Assembly (NCBI GenBank): GCA_036558265.1 | Contig: DATBFY010000487.1 | Coordinates: 1 to 9,727, forward strand | Origin: RYN-433 sp036558265 | Lineage (GTDB): Bacteria; Planctomycetota; Phycisphaerae; Tepidisphaerales; Tepidisphaeraceae | DNA: 9,727 nucleotides | Direction of reading: 5' to 3' | Part shown: positions 1 to 4,211 of the stretch, piece after piece | How positions within the stretch are numbered: the stretch's first letter is position 1 | How the letters are laid out: every line of letters starts with the position of its first letter | Notes under the pieces: model-generated | What the model was told of the DNA's origin: nothing | The model's database searches: none | What the model saw: only the letters and a program-made list of their open reading frames with translations | Translations under genes and position numbers: made by a program

Positions 1-216
1 CACCGCGTCACCAACCGCTGGGGTTACGTCCACGCGCCGACCCCCGAGAAGACCCTCGTCCAGCTTGAGGCAAAGCTGCCCAAGGCACACTGGATAGACA
101 TCAATCGCCTCCTCGTCCCCTTCGGCAAGCACATCTGCTCCGGCCGCATGCCCAGGTGCTCAACCTGCCCGGTCCTGGAGTATTGCAGGCAGGTCGGCGT
201 GACGACCCATCGCTGA
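1..216 (+). CDS. nth: Endonuclease III, C-terminal part (5' end outside window)
   Basis: The first 71 codons in frame 1 read as the end of endonuclease III, a base-excision-repair DNA glycosylase/AP lyase that removes oxidised pyrimidines. The window starts at HRVTNR, which in this family directly follows the catalytic Asp of the VDTHV-type motif, so that Asp should lie just upstream and out of view. Four cysteines at fragment residues 46, 53, 56 and 62 give the C-x6-C-x2-C-x5-C pattern of the family's [4Fe-4S] cluster, preceded by the usual FG(K/Q)xxC context. The gene ends in TGA at 214-216, eight residues after the last cysteine, a normal C-terminus. It converges on the aquaporin gene with a gap of only 27 bp. 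A MutY-like relative is possible, but the short tail after the cluster favours Nth. Confidence 0.93.
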   Translation, partial: HRVTNRWGYVHAPTPEKTLVQLEAKLPKAHWIDINRLLVPFGKHICSGRMPRCSTCPVLEYCRQVGVTTHR

Positions 217-243
217 ACGATAAAAGCGACGGCGGCGCCCGAT

Positions 244-930
244 TCACCGCCCGCTCAATGCGCCCCTCGGCTGAACTTTCCCGCCGTACACGACCCGCCA
301 GCACGCCACGGCCACAACCGCGCCCAGGAATGGCGCGGTGACGTAGATCCACGCGTGCTTCAGTTGCAGGGCGACCACCGCGGGCGCGACCGAGCGCGCC
401 GGGTTCATCGACGCGCCGCAGATCGGTCCCGCGAACATCGCCTCCAAACCTACCGTCGCCCCGATGGCGATCCCCGCCATCAATCCCTGTTCCTTCGAAC
501 CCGTCGCCACGCACAGGATCACGAACATCAGCAGCCCCGTCAGCACCGCCTCCAGGACGAACGACTGCCCGGGCGCTCCGGCGGGCAACGTCGCCCCCAG
601 GCTCGCAACCGTGCCGAACATCCCGCGCATCAACGCGCTCGCCGCAAACGCCCCCGCCAGTTGACTGATCACGTACGGCGCCACGTGACGGCCACTCAGC
701 CTGCGCGCGACGAAAAACCCGACCGTCACCGCGGGGTTCAGGTGCGCGCCCGACACCTCGCCCACCGCGTAGATCATCGCCAGCACGACCAGCCCGAACG
801 TCAGCGCAACGCCAACGTGCGTGATCGCGCCGCCGCTCACCCGGTCGATCACGATCGCCCCCGTGCCCGCGAAGACCAGGGCGAACGTCCCGATCACCTC
901 GGCCGCATACCTGCTCACGTTGCTGCTCAT
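244..930 (-). CDS. Aquaporin/MIP-family channel, probable arsenite exit channel (AqpS-like)
   Basis: The 228-residue product is a six-helix MIP-family channel of normal length. Both pore motifs are intact: NPA at residues 65-67 (in AHLNPAVT) and NPA at 176-178 followed by the conserved Arg179. Counting from the NPA motifs against E. coli AqpZ and GlpF, the selectivity-filter positions are Phe45, Ala164, Ala173 and Arg179. AqpZ has a bulky His at the second position, so this pore should be wider than a water-only channel. The ATG at 930 is chosen because it begins the first helix and has a G-rich Shine-Dalgarno (AGGGGGG) that overlaps the arsC stop codon; the frame stays open further upstream but only over arsC. 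The gene lies 11 nt after arsC. In Sinorhizobium meliloti AqpS passes out arsenite made by ArsC, and the same role is inferred here. Plain water or glycerol transport remains possible. Confidence 0.9.
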   Translation of the reverse strand: MSSNVSRYAAEVIGTFALVFAGTGAIVIDRVSGGAITHVGVALTFGLVVLAMIYAVGEVSGAHLNPAVTVGFFVARRLSGRHVAPYVISQLAGAFAASALMRGMFGTVASLGATLPAGAPGQSFVLEAVLTGLLMFVILCVATGSKEQGLMAGIAIGATVGLEAMFAGPICGASMNPARSVAPAVVALQLKHAWIYVTAPFLGAVVAVACWRVVYGGKVQPRGALSGR

Positions 931-941
931 GTCCGTCCCCC

Positions 942-1379
942 CTACCGGCCCTGCTCGAGTGATCGTGGAAGCGATTCGACGAACGCGCGGATCTGGTCCC
1001 GCACCCGGCGGTAATGCCCCAGCGCCTCCTCTGCGCTCTTCGCCGATTTCGCCAGTCTCGGCGGGTCGTCGAAGCCGACGTGTACGACCCGCGTCGCGCC
1101 GGGGAAGATCGGGCACGTCTCGTGGGCGTGGTCGCAGACGGTCACGACGTAATCGAGCGCGACCGACCGCAGCTCGTCAACGTGCTTGGAAGATTGACCG
1201 CTGATGTCCACGCCGGCCTCGCCCATGACCCGGACCGCGTCGGTGTTCATGCCGTGCGGCTCGACCCCCGCCGAATAAGCCTCGATCACGTCGCCCTTGA
1301 GGTGCCGTGCCCACCCCTCCGCCATCTGGCTCCGGCAACTGTTGCCCGTGCACAGGAACAAAACCTTTAATTTCGCCAT
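942..1379 (-). CDS. arsC: Arsenate reductase, thioredoxin-coupled, low-molecular-weight phosphatase fold
   Basis: The 145-residue cytoplasmic enzyme reduces arsenate to arsenite. All signature residues of the thioredoxin-linked (Staphylococcus aureus pI258-type) ArsC are present at the canonical numbers: the P-loop Cys10-TGNS-Cys15-Arg16, the redox pair Cys82 and Cys89 in VCDHAHETCP, and Asp105 in the FDDPP loop. A pure tyrosine phosphatase would lack the Cys82/Cys89 pair. The ATG at 1379 is preferred over a TTG five codons upstream because GGAGAGG (1386-1392) lies six nt ahead of it. It is the second gene of the inferred operon, about 90 nt after the cysteine-rich peptide gene, and is followed 11 nt later by the channel gene. 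Coupling of ArsC to an aquaporin, with no ArsB or Acr3 pump in view, implies passive export of the arsenite produced. Confidence 0.96.
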   Translation of the reverse strand: MAKLKVLFLCTGNSCRSQMAEGWARHLKGDVIEAYSAGVEPHGMNTDAVRVMGEAGVDISGQSSKHVDELRSVALDYVVTVCDHAHETCPIFPGATRVVHVGFDDPPRLAKSAKSAEEALGHYRRVRDQIRAFVESLPRSLEQGR

Positions 1380-1419
1380 CGCGCGCCTCTCCAAATCCCC
1401 ACCTGACGAGAATGCTCGA

Positions 1420-1456
1420 CGCGCGGCGGCGCCGCGTGAGCCGGCGCCGCCGCGCG
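1420..1456 (-). other. Perfect 15-bp GC-rich stem-loop between peptide gene and arsC
   Basis: Bases 1420-1434 are the exact reverse complement of 1442-1456, leaving a 7-nt loop. The stem is entirely G and C, so it should be very stable in the mRNA. It lies 12 nt downstream of the cysteine-rich peptide stop codon and about 40 nt upstream of arsC. No run of T follows it on the transcribed strand, so it is not a standard intrinsic terminator. Partial termination, pausing or protection of the upstream message from 3' exonucleases are the likely roles. The last would let the peptide be made in excess over ArsC. Confidence 0.7.
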
Positions 1457-1468
1457 CCGCAGATCACA

Positions 1469-1579
1469 TTATTTCGGCGGCGGGCAGCAGGGGCACGGCG
1501 GACATTCGGGGGGACACTCCGGCGGGCACTCGCAGCCGTCCCCACAATCACAGCAGAGAACCGGCAATGATGCGTTCAT
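1469..1579 (-). CDS. Tiny cysteine-rich metallothionein-like peptide (36 aa, 10 Cys)
   Basis: This short frame encodes 36 residues, ten of them cysteine (9, 10, 12, 16, 18, 22, 26, 29, 31, 32), with eleven prolines and four glutamates. The cysteines form CCxC, CxC, a repeated CPPE unit (18-25) and a closing CPPCPCC cluster (26-32). Residues 1-8 contain no cysteine and there is no signal peptide, so it should be cytoplasmic. Translation is supported by GAGGTGAGG (1585-1593) five nt before the ATG and by its place as first gene behind the MerR-type promoter. The stop is TAA at 1469-1471. The density of thiols points to binding or buffering soft metals, here probably arsenite or the regulator's ligand. 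I do not recognise a named family: it shows neither the residue spacing of bacterial SmtA/BmtA metallothioneins nor their His ligands. The function is inferred from composition and context. Confidence 0.75.
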   Translation of the reverse strand: MNASLPVLCCDCGDGCECPPECPPECPPCPCCPPPK

Positions 1580-1660
1580 GGATACCTCACCTCGGGACGC
1601 GCGGGATGCGGACGGCCGGCGGGAAGTCCACCGGCCTTGGCAATCCGCTCCCTGTGCATC

Positions 1661-1692
1661 AGTCTAGAGGTTGCACCAAGGTGCAAGGTCAA
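1661..1692 (-). promoter_or_regulatory. MerR-type operator-promoter of the arsenic/cysteine-rich operon
   Basis: Read on the minus strand, TTGACC (-35, 1692-1687) and TAGACT (-10, 1666-1661) are separated by 20 bp instead of the usual 17. This over-long spacer is the hallmark of promoters untwisted by MerR-family activators. Directly after the -35 lies the dyad TTGCACC-TT-GGTGCAA (1686-1671), with perfect 7-bp arms, placed as in CueR, ZntR and MerR targets. The TGA stop of the regulator gene (1691-1689) lies inside the -35 box. Predicted transcription starts near 1654, leaving a leader of about 75 nt before the peptide gene. Confidence 0.88.
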
Positions 1693-2132
1693 GCGGTGGT
1701 CGAGTATTTTCCGCCCGGCCTGCAGGGACCGCCCCGCTCCCCCTTGAGACGCTGGATTTCCTCGCACCAGTCCCGGCCCCCCTTGCAGCAATCGTCCAGG
1801 GACCGGGCCAGCGTCCGTTCCACGCGCCGCAGTTCCCTGACCCGTTGGCGCACCTCCCCCAGCCGCCGCTTCATCAGCGCGACCAGCTCCGCGCACGGCG
1901 GGTCGGACGAATACGTCAGTTGCAGCATCTCTTCGACGTCGTGAAGGGAGAATCCCGTCGCCTGCGCGGCCCGGATGAAACGCAATCGCTCCAGCGCCGC
2001 CTCGGTGTACGCGCGATAGTTCCCAGCCGTCCGATGGTCGGGCTTCAGCAGCCCGCTTCGCTCGTAGTACCGGATCGTCGTCGTCGGCACCCCCGCCGCC
2101 CGCCCCAGTCCACCGATGGTGTAGATGGCCAT
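1689..2132 (-). CDS. MerR-family metal/metalloid-responsive transcriptional activator
   Basis: The 147-residue protein has an N-terminal MerR winged helix-turn-helix (residues 3-40, with TIRYYERSGLL), a second DNA-binding segment (about 41-70), a long dimerisation helix (about 81-115) and a C-terminal effector loop. Cysteines lie at 80, 115, 116, 123 and 137. Cys80 matches the helix cysteine of MerR (Cys82) and ZntR (Cys79). Cys115-x7-Cys123 matches the Cys112/Cys120 spacing of CueR. Three thiolates could bind Hg(II), Zn/Cd/Pb or As(III). The ATG at 2132 begins the conserved domain (MAIYTIGGLG); upstream in-frame residues are not MerR-like. The gene is co-directional with its presumed target operon rather than divergent, and ends inside that operon's -35 box. 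It probably activates the peptide-arsC-channel operon. Its inducer is not decided by sequence. Confidence 0.92.
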   Translation of the reverse strand: MAIYTIGGLGRAAGVPTTTIRYYERSGLLKPDHRTAGNYRAYTEAALERLRFIRAAQATGFSLHDVEEMLQLTYSSDPPCAELVALMKRRLGEVRQRVRELRRVERTLARSLDDCCKGGRDWCEEIQRLKGERGGPCRPGGKYSTTA

Positions 2133-2139
2133 ACGCCCG

Positions 2140-2148
2140 ATTGTATCA
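2140..2148 (-). promoter_or_regulatory. Extended -10 promoter of the merR-type gene, probably leaderless
   Basis: On the minus strand TGATACAAT (2148-2140) is an extended -10 element (TGn plus TACAAT). The last T is only 7 nt before the ATG at 2132, which is about where RNA polymerase would start, so the transcript would begin at or next to the start codon. No Shine-Dalgarno sequence is seen and no -35 match lies at 17-18 bp, which fits reliance on the extended -10. Confidence 0.6.
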
Positions 2149-2212
2149 GGCCCCTGAGCACACGGCGCATCACTCGGCTTACCAACGCCTCCGCCCACGG
2201 GCGGCTTCCCTC

Positions 2213-2228
2213 TCATGCGCGGTACAAT
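2213..2228 (+). promoter_or_regulatory. Promoter abutting the GTG start of the zinc-ribbon membrane protein gene
   Basis: TACAAT at 2223-2228 lies 6 nt before the GTG start at 2235, again the spacing of a transcription start at the start codon. It is preceded by TCATGCGCGG (2213-2222), a 10-mer repeated exactly at 2752-2761 ahead of the next gene's -10 box. No convincing -35 hexamer and no Shine-Dalgarno sequence are visible. Confidence 0.5.
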
Positions 2229-2234
2229 GGGGCG

Positions 2235-2711
2235 GTGAAGCAACTGGCTGGTAGCCTGTTGAGTGTGGCGACGATGCTGTCCCTCATGGCCTTTTGCCTC
2301 ACTGTCCTACTGCTGCCGTCAACGATGACGATCCGTCGGCCAGCCCGAACCCTTGGTCTGCAATTCGGGAACTGGGTTCATCACGTCTACGCCGAGCGCG
2401 GGCTGGTGCACGTGGACTCCCGGCCCACAGACACGCCAAGGGGGCCAAGCTTCTATACCCTTGTCCGAACCGACCAATGGCACTCGCTCGGTTTCTGGTT
2501 CACTGTGGAACACTACCCCGGCTGGCACACGGTCACCGTCGGTGTGCCGCTCTGGTTCCTGCTGCTCTCCACCGGCGTACTTCCCGGGCGCGTTTTAATC
2601 CGTCGTCGCCACGTGAGTAGGCCGGGATATTGTGCGACATGCGGCTACGATCTACGCGCGACTCCGAATCGCTGCCCCGAGTGCGGGGCAGAGCGGAGAA
2701 CTTCGAATTAG
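2235..2711 (+). CDS. Small membrane protein with C-terminal Cys4 zinc ribbon (planctomycetal type)
   Basis: The 158-residue product has a hydrophobic helix at about residues 8-28, a central region probably outside the membrane (about 33-100, rich in Trp, His and Tyr), a second helix (about 102-118), a basic stretch (LIRRRH) and a zinc ribbon with cysteines at 133, 136, 147 and 150. The ribbon reads CATCGYDLRAT followed by PNRCPEC. I associate this tail strongly with planctomycete, especially Phycisphaerae, membrane proteins of unknown function. By the positive-inside rule the ribbon should be cytoplasmic. The GTG at 2235 is chosen because the first helix starts right after it and because of the TACAAT box 6 nt upstream; an ATG at 2227 is in another frame. 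The next gene looks like a ribbonless relative. No biochemical role is assigned. Confidence 0.82.
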   Translation: MKQLAGSLLSVATMLSLMAFCLTVLLLPSTMTIRRPARTLGLQFGNWVHHVYAERGLVHVDSRPTDTPRGPSFYTLVRTDQWHSLGFWFTVEHYPGWHTVTVGVPLWFLLLSTGVLPGRVLIRRRHVSRPGYCATCGYDLRATPNRCPECGAERRTSN

Positions 2712-2751
2712 GACACTACCCTCGAACCGAGCCGCCCACCTGTGGCCCCCT

Positions 2752-2768
2752 TCATGCGCGGATATGAT
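2752..2768 (+). promoter_or_regulatory. Promoter abutting the start of the 99-aa membrane protein gene
   Basis: TATGAT at 2763-2768 ends 8 nt before the ATG at 2777. It is preceded by TCATGCGCGG (2752-2761), identical to 2213-2222. As in the preceding gene, the box-to-start distance leaves essentially no 5' leader, and no Shine-Dalgarno sequence is present. Confidence 0.5.
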
Positions 2769-2776
2769 CCACGCCA

Positions 2777-3076
2777 ATGAAGCGCTTCATCTGGTTGACG
2801 TTCAACGTTGCGGCGGTCCTATCACTTGCGCTGCTCGCCATCTACGTCGTCGGCACGATCTATTTCATCTGGTCCGACCCGGCGTGGTTCACGATCCGCG
2901 TCTCCACACCGCTGAAAACGATACGCCCCCTCGTCGTTTACTCTGTGCTGCCTGTCGCCTGGCTCATCGTCCGATCCAGGCGACAATGCCAGCAACATGT
3001 CAGGGGCTTTGAGCCGATCAACGCGAGCGAACATTCAGAGCAAACCAACAGCCCGCCCAGCGGAATTTCAAACTGA
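2777..3076 (+). CDS. Small two-helix membrane protein, ribbonless relative of the preceding gene product
   Basis: The 99-residue product has an N-terminal helix (about residues 7-30), a short outer segment with SDPAWFTIRVSTP (33-45), a second helix (about 50-66), the basic stop-transfer run RSRRQ and a polar tail. Layout and N-terminal pattern (K, then hydrophobic with VA-x-LSL) resemble the product of 2235-2711, and the two genes share a 10-bp upstream element, so a common origin is likely. The zinc ribbon is absent: one Cys follows the second helix and the tail ends in a low-complexity Ser/Asn/Pro stretch, which may mark truncation. The gene ends 13 bp from the convergent transglutaminase gene. 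The function is unknown. Coding is supported by the membrane layout and promoter, but not by any family I can name. Confidence 0.7.
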   Translation: MKRFIWLTFNVAAVLSLALLAIYVVGTIYFIWSDPAWFTIRVSTPLKTIRPLVVYSVLPVAWLIVRSRRQCQQHVRGFEPINASEHSEQTNSPPSGISN

Positions 3077-3089
3077 CTCACTAGCGTCA

Positions 3090-4100
3090 CTATTGTTGTT
3101 GTTGTTGTTGCTGCTGCACCGGCTCCCCCTCGCGCGATTGCTGCTGCTGGTGTTCCTGCTGCTGCGACGCAAGCGTGCGATCCACCACCAGCGTGTAGTC
3201 GCCCGACAGGTCCACCGGCAGCGACTCCAACCGCTCGGCCGCCAGCGCCGGCGGGATGTCCTCCAGCTCGTCGCTGTGAACCGCCACCGAGATCGACTCG
3301 GCCGCCTTGCCCCGGTACACCCCCTTGTTCGGCGGCACGTCCCGGTAATCCCGCCCCACCGCCACCTTCACGAAGTTCTGGCTCACGATGCACTGGTTGG
3401 TCGGGTCAAACCCGATCCAGCCCGTGCTGGGGAAGAGCAATTCGCACCACGCGTGCGTCTGCGTGAACCCCTTGTACCGCTCGCGATCGGGATGGACCAG
3501 CCCCGAGACGTAGCGCGCCGGGATGCCCAGCGCGCGCGCCAGGCCGATCATCAGGTGCGTGAAATCCTGGCACACCCCGCGCCCGTGCTCCAGCGTCTCG
3601 GTGATCGGGCTCGCCGCCGTCGTCAGGCCGCGCTGGTACGTGAACCGCGCGTTGATCAGGTCGAGCATCCGCCGCGCGACGTCCCCCAGCGGCTCGCCCT
3701 GGCGCGGTTGGATCTCCGCCGCCAGCCTCCGCAGCGCCGGCGAATCGACGATCGGTCCCGCGAAGGCCAGGAAGTCATAGGTGTCGTAGTCGTAATCCCC
3801 GGGGATCACCGGATACGTATCCACCAGGTCGGATGGATCCAGCCGGAACCGTTGCGTCTCCACCACGCTGGTCGCCACGATCCGGATCAGCCGGTGGAAC
3901 TTGTTCACCGTGAACGCGTGGACGGTATTCCCCAGCCAGTCGAAATACGAGGTGACCGACGTCCGCGGCCCGATCGCCAGCGCGAACGAGAGCCGGTGCT
4001 GATCCGACTCCTGCCGCGGGCACATGCGCAGTTCCATGACCGATTCGGAAATCAGGTCGCTGTAGCTGAGGTCGGTAGTGTGGGTGACTTGTAAGAGCAT
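3090..4100 (-). CDS. Transglutaminase-like cysteine peptidase of the ATP-grasp/alpha-E cluster, with Gln-rich tail
   Basis: The 336-residue protein has a bacterial transglutaminase N-terminal domain (about 1-90) and a transglutaminase core (about 140-235). The catalytic triad is visible as Cys177 in GRGVCQDF, His216 in THAWCEL and Asp232 in GFDPTN. The core-associated region ends near residue 275 (VGRDYRDVPPNKGVYRG, then SVAV). Family members fused to this gene neighbourhood are predicted to act as peptidases or amidases on peptide or isopeptide bonds. Residues 312-336 form a Gln-rich tail (QQQ, QQQQ, then eight Gln at the very end), which is unusual. The ATG at 4100 starts the conserved MLLQVTHTTDLSYS strand; no good Shine-Dalgarno is seen. 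It is third in the operon, 111 nt after the alpha-E gene. No signal peptide is visible, so it should be cytoplasmic. The family assignment is firm; the substrate is unknown. Confidence 0.93.
   Translation of the reverse strand: MLLQVTHTTDLSYSDLISESVMELRMCPRQESDQHRLSFALAIGPRTSVTSYFDWLGNTVHAFTVNKFHRLIRIVATSVVETQRFRLDPSDLVDTYPVIPGDYDYDTYDFLAFAGPIVDSPALRRLAAEIQPRQGEPLGDVARRMLDLINARFTYQRGLTTAASPITETLEHGRGVCQDFTHLMIGLARALGIPARYVSGLVHPDRERYKGFTQTHAWCELLFPSTGWIGFDPTNQCIVSQNFVKVAVGRDYRDVPPNKGVYRGKAAESISVAVHSDELEDIPPALAAERLESLPVDLSGDYTLVVDRTLASQQQEHQQQQSREGEPVQQQQQQQQ
3093..3116 (-). repeat. CAA/CAG trinucleotide microsatellite at the 3' end of the transglutaminase gene
   Basis: On the coding (minus) strand two CAG and six CAA codons run straight into the TAG stop at 3092-3090, encoding eight terminal glutamines. 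The six CAA units are a perfect trinucleotide repeat that could change length by slippage without shifting the frame. Confidence 0.9.
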
Positions 4101-4211
4101 ACGGATCAGGCGTATGCGCGGGTGGTGAGCGGCATGTTAACGCGAGCGCTGCCGCGCGGGAAGAACGAATGTGAAACGCAAAATACAGTAATTACATCGC
4201 GCGCCCACCTT
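4101..4211 (-). other. AT-rich gap inside the ATP-grasp/alpha-E/transglutaminase operon
   Basis: These 111 bases separate the alpha-E stop from the transglutaminase start, far more than the 13 bp between the first two genes. The part at 4164-4200 is clearly richer in A and T than its surroundings. I see no convincing -35/-10 pair, strong hairpin or coding frame. It may hold a weak internal promoter or an mRNA processing site. Confidence 0.4.

Noticed and set aside
231..251. GGCGG/CCGCC hairpin between the convergent nth and aquaporin genes as a terminator
   Set aside because: The stem is only 5 bp with an 11-nt loop and no T-run on either side; such pairs are common in this GC-rich DNA.
931..1116. 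In-frame upstream extension of the aquaporin reading frame by 62 residues
   Set aside because: It overlaps arsC in another frame, reads as Arg/Gly/Pro low complexity and has no family similarity; the ATG at 930 has a Shine-Dalgarno and begins the first helix.
1614..1636. GGCCGG/CCGGCC pairing in the leader of the arsenic operon as a riboswitch or attenuator
   Set aside because: It is a 6-bp stem with an 11-nt loop and no further pairing; it is too weak to call.
2133..2243. In-frame upstream extension of the MerR-type frame
   Set aside because: The extra residues are not MerR-like, and the extended -10 box lies inside this stretch, right before the ATG at 2132.
3093..3116. Tandem TTG/CTG units as a CRISPR or mobile-element repeat
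   Set aside because: It is a plain trinucleotide microsatellite inside a coding frame, with no spacers or terminal inverted repeats.
2997..4094. Long plus-strand frame antisense to the transglutaminase gene
   Set aside because: It is rich in Arg, His, Gln and Leu, as expected for the antisense of a GC-rich gene; the minus strand carries an intact catalytic triad.
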